Origin: Oceanobacillus saliphilus
GTDB lineage: Bacteria; Bacillota; Bacilli; Bacillales; Amphibacillaceae
Length of the DNA stretch: 64,000 nt
NCBI RefSeq assembly: GCF_023522835.1
Contig: NZ_JALCZU010000006.1
Span: 1 to 64,000, forward strand
Reading direction: 5' to 3'
Both the position numbers and the translations under genes were made by a program. The notes under the pieces were generated by a model. That model did not search any database. It worked only from the letters and a program-made list of their open reading frames with translations, and was not told the DNA's origin. Positions 27,455 to 36,400 of the stretch are shown one piece after another (position 1 is the first letter of the stretch; each line of letters begins with the position of its first letter).

Positions 27455-29206
27455 TCAGTCCCTGTCCTGTAAGATTTCCTTTTCGATGGCTTGCCACTTC
27501 GCTCGATGCCATTCTACATTTTCGGTTCTTTCTGTTTTCACTTCGATAACGGAAAGACCTTCATGCTGGTAACTGGTGTACAGCAATTCCTTTAATTGTC
27601 CTTCTGTTCTTGCCTGTGCATATTCTCCCCCATACATCGTAATCGCTTTTTCAAAATCAATGTCTACCGGAGTTCCGAATAATGCTTCAAAATGCTTTTT
27701 ATCATTCGATTGGGGCAGAAATGAAAAAATCCCACCACCATTATTGTTCACAAGCAAAATTGTTATATTCAAGTTATAATGCTTTGCCGCCATCAGTCCA
27801 TTCATATCATGGAAAAATGATAAATCACCGAGCAGTAATGTAACACACTTACCTGCTGCAGCTGCTCCAAGTCCACTGGAAACCATCCCATCTATCCCAT
27901 TTGCTCCTCGATTGGCAAGAATGGAAATGTGCTTCGGAGTGGTCATCAGAAACGTATCCACATCACGAACAGACATACTATTTCCGACATATAATATGCT
28001 CTCCTCAGGGATGACTTCAGCTAGACCTCGGACAACCTCCCCTTCCGTGATTGCTGCTTCTGTGCCGCTTAATAGATGTTTTTTGGAGATACGATTCATT
28101 TCCTTCCACATTTCCAGCCAGTTTGTATCTACATCTTTATCAGGCGAAGCAGCAGTTAAATCCTCACTGAGCATGACTGGGTCCGCAAAAATAAATTCTG
28201 TAACATTCCCCGTCGGTTCCCGATACCCGGTATAATTTTCTACGATATATTGCCTGGTGTCCGAATGTTCTTTAACATAAAAAAGATATGCTTTGGATAC
28301 CGGCATCGCCCCAAAGCGGATAATATAATCAGGTTTCAATTGTTTCCGGATCTCTTCATTCCTCAAAAAGGCATCATACGCTTCGATCACCTGATCTTTA
28401 TGATGACTTCCCGTTCGCACTTGAGATAATGGATCAGCCAACACCGGAAGCCCCCATTTATTGGCCAGTGTTGTAATCGCGTCTGCAAAATCCGGATCTG
28501 TTTGTGGACCACAAACAATGACCCCTCTTTGACCATTACCGAGTTTCTCTACAAGATGCTGGATCTCTGGTTCGGCCAAACGCTTTTTCCCATCATACAC
28601 AGGATTGACAGATTGTGTATGTTGCGCTGCACCAGGAAACGTCCAAATATTATCCAGTGAAAAATCTGGATTCAGTGGCTCACGAAATGGAAAATTCATA
28701 TGAATCGGACCAGGATTTCCTTCCTGCGCCATGTATACAGCCCGTGCCGCTTTATTTCTTGCGTAGCTGAGCATTTCTGTAGACGCTTCAGGGAGGGCCA
28801 TCTCATGAAACCATTTCGGATAATTACCATATAGTCTAACTTGTTCAATTGCTTGTGGGGCACCGACATCCCGCAATTCATGGGGTCGGTCTGCTGTCAG
28901 AACTAGTAATGGCACCCTGCTGTAATGGGCTTCCACAATAGCAGGGAAATAATTTGCAGCTGCGGTTCCGGAAGTACAGACGAGTGCCACTGGACGGTTC
29001 GTTTGTTTAGCTATCCCCAATGCAAAAAAAGCGGCAGAGCGTTCATCGATAATAACCCATTGTTTTATCGAAGGATGCTCCGTAAATGTCAATGCAAGTG
29101 GCGTCGATCGGGAACCTGGCGAAATAACAACATCAATCAACCCACTTTTAGCTAATTCATCTACAAAATTTGCTGTATATCTTGTTAATGTTTCTGTATG
29201 ATTCAT
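27455..29206 (-). CDS. menD: SEPHCHC synthase (MenD)
   Basis: A thiamine-diphosphate enzyme of 583 residues adding 2-oxoglutarate to isochorismate. DVVISPGSRSTPLAL, ALVCTSGTAAANYFPA, LTADRPHELRDVGAPQ and the ThDP motif LLLGDLSFFHDMNGLMA with a later NNNGGGIFSFLPQ are diagnostic. Its ATG overlaps the menF stop by 4 nt, so the genes are translationally coupled. Confidence 0.97.
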   Translation of the reverse strand: MNHTETLTRYTANFVDELAKSGLIDVVISPGSRSTPLALTFTEHPSIKQWVIIDERSAAFFALGIAKQTNRPVALVCTSGTAAANYFPAIVEAHYSRVPLLVLTADRPHELRDVGAPQAIEQVRLYGNYPKWFHEMALPEASTEMLSYARNKAARAVYMAQEGNPGPIHMNFPFREPLNPDFSLDNIWTFPGAAQHTQSVNPVYDGKKRLAEPEIQHLVEKLGNGQRGVIVCGPQTDPDFADAITTLANKWGLPVLADPLSQVRTGSHHKDQVIEAYDAFLRNEEIRKQLKPDYIIRFGAMPVSKAYLFYVKEHSDTRQYIVENYTGYREPTGNVTEFIFADPVMLSEDLTAASPDKDVDTNWLEMWKEMNRISKKHLLSGTEAAITEGEVVRGLAEVIPEESILYVGNSMSVRDVDTFLMTTPKHISILANRGANGIDGMVSSGLGAAAAGKCVTLLLGDLSFFHDMNGLMAAKHYNLNITILLVNNNGGGIFSFLPQSNDKKHFEALFGTPVDIDFEKAITMYGGEYAQARTEGQLKELLYTSYQHEGLSVIEVKTERTENVEWHRAKWQAIEKEILQDRD

Positions 29207-30594
29207 TTATTTTTGCCTCCTAAAACAGATAACATGGGCAGAAGCTTGATCTTCGTCTCTTCATATTCACTTTCCGGATCAGAATCCTTTACAACGCCAC
29301 ATCCTGCAAACAGGGAAGCTTCATCACCTTGAATAAGTGCAGAACGAATAGCAACTGCGAACTCACCATTCTTGTTGCTGTCCACCCATCCAATCGGCGC
29401 ACCATACCAACCTCTATCCAACAGTTCATGTTCGCGAATAAATGAAAGTGACTCCTCCCGGGGCGTTCCACCCAGAGCTGGGGTTGGATGCAACTTTTCT
29501 ACAATATCAAAAATACTATATCCATTCTTTAAAAGTCCTCTTACCGGCGTGTATAAGTGCTGTAAATTTTTTAATGGATAGATTACCGGTTTATCTGGGA
29601 TATTTACTTGAATGCAGCAATCTTTAATCGCTTGCTTGATCATCGTAACAACAAAATCATGTTCCTTGAGATTCTTCTCATCATGGAGTAGTTCATCCCT
29701 CAGCTTTACGTCCTCTTCCTTTGTACTACCACGGGGAGCAGTTCCTGCAAGACATGTCGATAGAAGCTGCTTTCCCTCAATTTTTACGAGCCTTTCAGGG
29801 GTTGCTCCGACAAAACAGTCCTCTTCAATTTCATATGCAAAAATATAGCTGTTTGGCTGGGTTTTTAATAAACCCGACAACACTGCCGTAATATCGGCTT
29901 TCCGATTATATTTTAACCGGACTTCCCTTGCAAGTACAATTTTCTCTACCTTTCCCCTACCAATTTCTTCTGTTGCCTTCTGGACACTCTTTTTCCACTG
30001 TTGGGGAGCAACCTCAAGGCAGCCTGTCATGATAAGGTCATCGGCAGTACTATCAGTAGGAAGAAGAAGCCTTCTTTCCATCTGCTCCAGTTCATCTGCC
30101 AATTGCTTGGCATGATCATTCTTTTTCACGTATATATTTATCGTAAAATAATAGCTGTCATCATATTTGGTCAGTAAGAATTCTGGAATGGTAAAATGAC
30201 TTGGTTTGTATTTCTCCCATAATTCGGTTGGTTTCTTTTTCGGATCAAATGACATACCACCAACCGCAACGAGCCCCGTTCCTGGAACACCATAGGGGTT
30301 ATACACGAATGCTTCACGCAACAAGGTATCCCACTGTTTCTGAGTTGCTTCAATCCGCAACTGATCCGAAGTCATTTGATGTGCCATTCCAGCACCAGCA
30401 AGTAAAAGCAAGTGATCAGAACTTGTCCAAAACGAACGGTTTCCAATATGCTTAGCCGCATTAAAAAAATAAAGCGGATCGGTTTTTTCTATTTTTTTTG
30501 TTATACTAACAAGCCTGCATTCATCTTCTGCTTTTAACTGCTGAATAGCTTCAGATAGAATGGATGCAAGTTGTGCTTCCTTAATTTCAATCAT
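29203..30594 (-). CDS. menF: Isochorismate synthase (MenF)
   Basis: A chorismate-using enzyme of 463 residues: EKIVLAREVRL, ATPERLVKIEGKQLLSTCLAGTAPRG, ELLHDEKNLKEHDFVV and LHPTPALGGTPREESL are the conserved segments. It opens the menaquinone branch from chorismate. GGAGG lies 9 nt before the ATG. It is the first gene of menF-D-H-B and has its own promoter. Confidence 0.96.
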   Translation of the reverse strand: MIEIKEAQLASILSEAIQQLKAEDECRLVSITKKIEKTDPLYFFNAAKHIGNRSFWTSSDHLLLLAGAGMAHQMTSDQLRIEATQKQWDTLLREAFVYNPYGVPGTGLVAVGGMSFDPKKKPTELWEKYKPSHFTIPEFLLTKYDDSYYFTINIYVKKNDHAKQLADELEQMERRLLLPTDSTADDLIMTGCLEVAPQQWKKSVQKATEEIGRGKVEKIVLAREVRLKYNRKADITAVLSGLLKTQPNSYIFAYEIEEDCFVGATPERLVKIEGKQLLSTCLAGTAPRGSTKEEDVKLRDELLHDEKNLKEHDFVVTMIKQAIKDCCIQVNIPDKPVIYPLKNLQHLYTPVRGLLKNGYSIFDIVEKLHPTPALGGTPREESLSFIREHELLDRGWYGAPIGWVDSNKNGEFAVAIRSALIQGDEASLFAGCGVVKDSDPESEYEETKIKLLPMLSVLGGKNK

Positions 30595-30640
30595 CTAAAT
30601 AAACCTCCGTAATATCCTGAAGTCAGAGACATCCTATCCT

Positions 30641-30669
30641 ATTTTATGCTCTTTTCTCTAGTTTCTCAA
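30641..30669 (-). promoter_or_regulatory. Promoter of the menFDHB operon
   Basis: On the minus strand, TTGAGA (30664-30669) and TAAAAT (30641-30646) are separated by 17 nt, about 50 nt before the menF start. Confidence 0.65.
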
Positions 30670-30719
30670 GAAAATCCCTTTAATTCCACAAAATACTCAT
30701 CCAGACCAGCCAGAATAGA

Positions 30720-30748
30720 TTGACACTCCCTAACAAATTCCATACTAT
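30720..30748 (+). promoter_or_regulatory. Promoter of menA
   Basis: TTGACA (30720-30725) and TACTAT (30743-30748) are 17 nt apart, giving a leader of roughly 95 nt before the menA start at 30851. It is back to back with the menF promoter. Confidence 0.68.
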
Positions 30749-30850
30749 TAGTATGATGTGAAAATAAATAGCGTTAACAACAACCGTTTAGAAGCGGAAG
30801 TTGAATTTTATGGATCATCCTATGAAATTAGAATCAGGGGGAACAGATAC

Positions 30851-31786
30851 ATGCAATCTACAGATAAAAGTAATATTAAACAGGCTTTAAATGAACGTGG
30901 CGGCTTTCACGTTTGGTGGAGACTTATGCGTCCCCATACACTAACAGCCTCCTTTGTACCCGTTTTTGTCGGAACAATGGTCGCATTTAATGAGGGTACG
31001 ATTAATTGGTTACTCTTTTTTGCTATGTTAGTTGCATCACTACTTATACAAGCAGCAACCAATATGTTCAATGAATACTACGATTTTGTACGTGGATTAG
31101 ATACAGACCAATCAGTTGGAATTGGTGGATCTATCGTACGTGACGGAATTGCACCACAAAAAATCCGTAATCTTGCGTTTGCTTTCTATGGCGTATCCAT
31201 TCTTCTAGGTGTCTACATCTGTATGGCTTCCAGCTGGTGGATTGCAGTGATTGGTTTAGTTTGTATGGCTTTCGGTTATTTATATACAGGAGGGCCCCTT
31301 CCAATTTCCTATACCCCATTTGGAGAGTTATTTTCAGGTGTTTTAATGGGAACGGTAATTATTGGCATTACGTACTTTATTCAAACAGGTACGGTTACTG
31401 CTGAAGTGATCTGGATTTCCATTCCAGTTACAATCTTCATCGGTAGTATCAACCTATCCAATAACATTCGCGACCGTGATGGAGATGAATTGGGAGGAAG
31501 GAAAACGATCGCTATTTTAATAGGCAGAGAAAACGCCATTACATTGCTGGCCGTGTCAATGCTTATAGCATATGGTATAACAGCCATATTAATCGTTCTC
31601 GGTATTTTACCTTTATGGTCATTTATTACTTTCTTCAGCGCAATCAAAGCGCGGGAAGTTATCAAGAAATTCCGCGGGAAAACCGAAGCGATTGAAATGA
31701 TGCCTGCCATGGCGGCTACTGCCAAAACGAACACGATTTATGGTTTTCTTTTAGGTATTTCACTGCTTCTTTCAGAGCTGTTCTAA
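30851..31786 (+). CDS. menA: 1,4-Dihydroxy-2-naphthoate polyprenyltransferase (MenA)
   Basis: A UbiA-family membrane prenyltransferase with about eight helices. The two Asp-rich motifs are NMFNEYYDFVRGLDTDQ and NLSNNIRDRDGDELGGRKT. It attaches the isoprenoid side chain in the last but one step of menaquinone synthesis. I start at the ATG at 30851, preceded by AGGGGGAA; an upstream ATG at 30758 would add 31 residues without a membrane segment and lacks a ribosome site. In B. subtilis menA is elsewhere, whereas here it is divergent from menF. Confidence 0.93.
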   Translation: MQSTDKSNIKQALNERGGFHVWWRLMRPHTLTASFVPVFVGTMVAFNEGTINWLLFFAMLVASLLIQAATNMFNEYYDFVRGLDTDQSVGIGGSIVRDGIAPQKIRNLAFAFYGVSILLGVYICMASSWWIAVIGLVCMAFGYLYTGGPLPISYTPFGELFSGVLMGTVIIGITYFIQTGTVTAEVIWISIPVTIFIGSINLSNNIRDRDGDELGGRKTIAILIGRENAITLLAVSMLIAYGITAILIVLGILPLWSFITFFSAIKAREVIKKFRGKTEAIEMMPAMAATAKTNTIYGFLLGISLLLSELF

Positions 31787-31840
31787 CAGTAATTGTTTCA
31801 GATTGGAATATCACCCCTCCGTAATGAAAGGAAGGATGAG

Positions 31841-32200
31841 ATGATGAGCAATCAACTTAGCAAAGAAAAGTTTGCATATTTTAAAGAAAAACTATTACAA
31901 ATGAAAAAAGAAACGGAACAGGAAATAGCAACCAACAGAAATATCGGTCCAAATGATTCTATCCAGGAACTTGCTGATTACGATAACCACCCAGCAGATA
32001 TGGGAACTGAACAATTCGAGCAGCAGCGTGATGCCGGATTGGATCTTATGCGCCAGGATCATTTAAAAGAAATTGAAGATGCGCTTCTGAAAATCGAAGA
32101 CGGCACATATGGTCTCAGTGAAAAATCAGGAAAACCGATTCCGGAAGAAAGATTGGAAGTAATGCCGATTGCAAGAAACTTAGTTGAAGAAGAGGAATAA
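31841..32200 (+). CDS. YteA/DksA-like protein lacking the zinc finger
   Basis: A coiled-coil protein of about 119 residues: KFAYFKEKLLQMKKETEQEI, then SIQELADYDNHPADMGTEQFEQQRDAGL and IEDALLKIEDGTYGLSEKSGKPIPEERLE, the pattern of the YteA/TraR/DksA family. The zinc-finger cysteines expected after YG are replaced (SEKSG), and the protein ends soon after. GGAAGG precedes the double ATG at 31841. Full-length relatives are about twice as long, so this is a short variant. A link to transcription or sporulation is inference. Confidence 0.75.
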   Translation: MMSNQLSKEKFAYFKEKLLQMKKETEQEIATNRNIGPNDSIQELADYDNHPADMGTEQFEQQRDAGLDLMRQDHLKEIEDALLKIEDGTYGLSEKSGKPIPEERLEVMPIARNLVEEEE

Positions 32201-32205
32201 CACAA

Positions 32206-32241
32206 AAATTTACCCTTATTGTTTGTAAGGGTGAATTTTTT
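32206..32241 (+). terminator. Terminator of the DksA-like gene
   Basis: AAAATTTACCCTT pairs with AAGGGTGAATTTT, followed by T residues. Confidence 0.8.
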
Positions 32242-32255
32242 CATTTTAGATAAAA

Positions 32256-32287
32256 TAAAAAGCTAACCGCAACGGGTTAGCTTTTCA
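32256..32287 (-). terminator. Terminator of ribU
   Basis: AAAAGCTAACC and GGGTTAGCTTTT form a stable hairpin immediately after the ribU stop; the minus-strand transcript continues into U-rich sequence. Confidence 0.8.
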
Positions 32288-32290
32288 AAT

Positions 32291-32881
32291 TTAGATGAAC
32301 CTTGCTTGTTGGTTTTCGATCCAGCTGCGCATTTTGATGAATAACGGTATAAACAATAGAGCAATGACAATCCCTTTTATAATATTAAATGGCAGTACCC
32401 CGACCAATACGGACGTCCAGATTACTTGTTGAGACATTTCCCAGCCCATAAACCAACCATAGGCAGGCAAGATAATGAAATAGTTCAGTACACTCATACC
32501 GATAGCCATGATCAATGTTCCCGCTACCAACCCGCTAATAATACTTTTAACACCTTTAACTTTATGGTAAAGGATGGAAACTGGCACGACAAACATGACA
32601 CCGGCAAGGAAGTTTGCAGATACCCCAATTGGGTCTCCTGCTCCAGAAACTGCCAAATAAAGAATATTTTTTACTGCAACCACAATGACGCCTGCAATCG
32701 GCGAGAAAATGAGTGACGCCATCAGAGCCGGCACATCACTGAAATCAATTTTCAAATAAGGTGGTAAAAACGGCAATGGGAAATTAATAAAAAATAGTAC
32801 AAGTGAGATTGTTCCTAGTAAAGCTAGAATAATAAGTTTTAATAAATTTGATGATCGCTTGGTAGAATTTTGCATCATCAT
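32291..32881 (-). CDS. ribU: Riboflavin ECF transporter S component (RibU)
   Basis: A 196-residue membrane protein with six helices. LPFLPPYLKIDFSDVPALMASLIFSP and AVKNILYL are the riboflavin-binding signatures of RibU/YpaA. It captures riboflavin and works with a shared ECF energy module encoded elsewhere. An FMN riboswitch with terminator precedes it. Three ATG codons in a row follow AGGAGG; the second or third has the better spacing, so the exact start may be 32878 or 32875. Confidence 0.93.
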   Translation of the reverse strand: MMMQNSTKRSSNLLKLIILALLGTISLVLFFINFPLPFLPPYLKIDFSDVPALMASLIFSPIAGVIVVAVKNILYLAVSGAGDPIGVSANFLAGVMFVVPVSILYHKVKGVKSIISGLVAGTLIMAIGMSVLNYFIILPAYGWFMGWEMSQQVIWTSVLVGVLPFNIIKGIVIALLFIPLFIKMRSWIENQQARFI

Positions 32882-32955
32882 ACTCCTCCTTCATCTTATC
32901 GATTCCGATCTCGTGATGAAGGATCGCTGCCCTGTAACATCCCCCGATAAATCAC

Positions 32956-33175
32956 AAAAACCCTAAAGCAAACAGGGGCTTTAGGGTTGTAAATTTATCG
33001 GCAAATAATGGTGTATTTAAAAACACCAAAGTAAGGCTCGACATCTTCTCCCATCCAGACTATACTGTCGGTCCTGGAATTGCACCAGGTCAACCATATG
33101 GCAAGCTGCCATACAGTTCGCGGACTTTAAGCATATGCTTATCACCGCCGGTCGGGAATTTCACCCTGCCCCGAA
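32956..33175 (-). promoter_or_regulatory. FMN riboswitch (RFN element) with terminator, ribU leader
   Basis: On the minus strand the aptamer (33040-33175) runs from TCGGGGCAGGGTGAAATTCCC through GACCGGCGGTGATAAGC, AAAGTCCGCGA and TTGACCTGGTGCAATTCC to GATGGGAGAAGATG, all highly conserved. The terminator pairs AACCCTAAAGC (near 32988) with GCTTTAGGGTT (near 32958) before a U-run. FMN binding would stop ribU transcription. Confidence 0.97.
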
Positions 33176-33207
33176 GATTGGAATCGATTATTTAATTGTT
33201 TATATGT

Positions 33208-33235
33208 ATTATACAATATACTGAATTAAATGCAA
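33208..33235 (-). promoter_or_regulatory. Promoter of the FMN riboswitch/ribU transcript
   Basis: TTGCAT (33230-33235 on minus) and TATAAT (33208-33213) are 16 nt apart, upstream of the aptamer. Confidence 0.75.
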
Positions 33236-33341
33236 GTAGAAAAATCGGGTTTACAGCTTTTCCCTTCTAAACTATCAAATGAGGGTAAGATTTACGCAGC
33301 GCGTGTTCCGGTTATTCCGCGTTTCGCTTTAAAAAACTAGG

Positions 33342-33418
33342 GCAACTGCCTAAGCCTTTGGGCGGATGGTTTCGTTGCACTAATGCGAGTAAGAACGTAT
33401 AAACTTTCCTACTCACGA
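33342..33418 (+). repeat. Dispersed intergenic element, copy E
   Basis: Full copy: AACTGCCTAAGCCTTTGGGC then GGATGG in the left block, and GAGTA (33387-33391) pairing with TACTC (33410-33414) in the right block. The arms differ from copy C but still pair. It lies between the ribU promoter and the bpr terminator. Confidence 0.65.
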
Positions 33419-33424
33419 AAAAAA

Positions 33425-33450
33425 GTACAGAGGCTGATTCACCTCTGCAC
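33425..33450 (-). terminator. Terminator of bpr
   Basis: GTACAGAGG and CCTCTGCAC pair with one mismatch; seven A on the plus side give the U-tract. It lies 29 nt after the bpr stop. Confidence 0.75.
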
Positions 33451-33478
33451 CTTCCATACAAATTATGATAAATAATTT

Positions 33479-36400
33479 TTACTTGCCATTTCCTTTCCCA
33501 TTTCCTTTTCCATTATCTTTCCCTTTCCCCTTACCATTGCCGTTATCTTCTTCACCGATATACAATTTACCCTCAGCCTGTTCACGTGTTTCGTTACCAA
33601 AATCGTCAACAGCTGTTACTTCAATGAGAGCACCATCAGCAACGATATTGCTTGGTACCGTCCAATATCCGATATAATGTCCATTAGATGTTTCCGTTAA
33701 TGGTAGCTCTGTTACATTGGAAAGGCTGCCACCGAGATTCGTTAACGGCATATGCACTGCAAATGTTGCAGTCAGACCTGATTCACTATCAAACTCAATT
33801 GCGACTGTTTGACCTGCTTGAAGCTGTTGATCTTCAGTCGGAACCAAGTTTTCGATTACCGGAGCGGTGTAATCTGCAGCAATTGTTACTGTCTCTACAG
33901 TTGTGTTTCCTGCAGCATCAACAGCAACTACTTCAATTACATTCTCACCCTCATCAAGAATCAAACGTTTCGAGTAGCTGCCATTTGTAACGGATGCATC
34001 TTGACCATTAACCTCTACTGATTCAAGATGCTCATCGGAAACAGTTCCTTCAACAGTAATTGTTTCACGATTGGTCATATCCCCGTCCAGTGGGCTATCA
34101 ATTGTAAGTTCAGGTGAAACCGTGTCAAGCGTAACGGTAACTGCTTCTGAAGTTGTTGCATCTTCACCGTTTACGACAGTTACTGCGGTAATTTCATTTT
34201 CACCTTCTGCTAGTTCTGCCGGTATAGCAAAAGTACCTTCATTACCAATTTCAGCAGTACCAATTTCCAATCCATTATTCAATAATTTTACAGTAGTTGT
34301 TGAAGACGCTGTTCCTTCAACAGTAACAGATGCTTCATTTGTTACTAGACCAGCAGCAGGTGATGTAATTACAGGGTCTTCCACTCCATAGGCCACACGG
34401 GCGCGGATCATGTAGTTACCTTCTGAAGTAGGAGATTGTGACCAAGCTCCACCAACATATTGATAACTGCGACCTGCATTTGTTCCATTTTCATCGGTAG
34501 CCAATCCAGGTGCATTTGGATGAGGATCCGATTGAATATAAACCATATAGAAATCGCTTTCTACTTGGATAGAATGCTCTCTTAAGTCGACAACAGTCCA
34601 TTCTGCTAGGCTTCTTATAGCCGTAGCATCAAAAGGACCAGCAATTCGTTGACCAGGCGTTCCGTCAGAACCTGTAGCATCCCATACTTCAACGGCAAAT
34701 TCTGTTCCACCTGGATTTGGCCAGTCAGTACCATGGAATTGGAACACACCATCTGTTACAATGGCTGATTCCTGGTTATCTGGTAAGGACATTTTTACTG
34801 CCCAACCGTTCCCAGCATCATAAAATGCACGTGCATTTTCAGCAGTTCCATCATCATAGCCAATTTCTCCGCCTGGAACCGTGTAGAATGGGTCAAGTTC
34901 AATATTTAATTCGAAATCACCATCCAGTTCTACTTCCATTTCATAACGATGGAAATCTCTCGCTATTACTTTCAGTGTATACGTACCATTGTAGCCAGTT
35001 AATTCATAATTACCTTCTAAATCTGTTTCTACAGGAGTAATATTCGCATCTTCAACGAGTAGCAATGTTGCTCCTTCAATCGGATTTCCAGAGTTGGAGC
35101 TTGTCACTGTTCCACTCATTGTTGATTTTGCCAGTTCTTCCAGTACAAAGTCAGCAACGACAGTTTCATCTGCCCCCAACGATACCGATTGCTCCTGGGT
35201 CTCGAATCCATATGCTTCTGCAACAACCGTAAAGTCACCAGCAGCATGCATAAACGAATACGTTCCATTTGCTGGATTTGTTGTTACAGAACGTCCACTT
35301 TCAAGTACACTGACTTGTGCACCTAATGGAAGCAGCATCGGATGAATCCCTGCATCACTTGATGGTAAAGATTCATTTTTAGCCATGCTAGGCTGCATGT
35401 TATCAGGGTCTACTTTTTCTTCTTTAACGACATCACTTGTACTGTTGTCCACTTCCCCACTGGACGACGTTTCTTCTATTTCCAATGAAGTGTCTGACAA
35501 GCCTACATCATCAATATACCATCCATCTCTTATGACACTTCCATCCGTATCCAGGTTAAACGCAATATATACACGCTCACCAGCATATTCAGATAGATCA
35601 ATTTCCACTGTTTCCCAAGCATTATTTACATCTGTTATACGGAGAAGCTGTGTCCAGTTATTTTGGTCCGTTGAAATATAAACATGACCAAAATCCCAGT
35701 TCCTTTCAATGTTATACCAATGAGCAAACTGTAGGTATGATTCTCCTTCAGGTAAATCAATCGGAGGCATCAAAAGTGTTGAATCCTCATTGTTCGTATA
35801 TGTTCCGTCTGTGTTTGTCGCATATACGTATTCACCTGAATAGGCTTCCCCAGGACCAGAAGTCGGGATACCACGATTCCAGCTGTTATTATCTGTTCCA
35901 AATAGTGTCCAACCGGCAGGATTCGTCTCAAAATCTGTAAAATATCCTACTGTAATACCTGGATAAACAGCTACTACATAGTCCTCCGTAGTTACTTCAT
36001 TATTACCAAAATCATTAATTATAAAATGATAGGTGAAAGAATCACCCACTATATCTTCACCAGGAATTGTTACCGCATATTCCCCAGATCGATAATCTCC
36101 GGAAACGCGTGTTGCCTCGATAGATTGTCCATCACCATAGACAACTTCTACTGAAGCGATACTAATATTATCAGAAACATGGATGGATAAATCGAGATCC
36201 ATTCCTTCGTATGTTTCGACTGGTGGAACATGTTCAAAAGTTGGAGCTTCTGTATCTTCCCCTTCTTTCGTAACCTGACCTTCTATTACTCCAAGACCAG
36301 ATATTAAAGATGAAACAGCATCATAACCATTCACCAAGCCATATCCAAAACCATTATTTGGAGATTCTGTATATTGGCTGTTTGTTAGTGGTGTCGCTGT

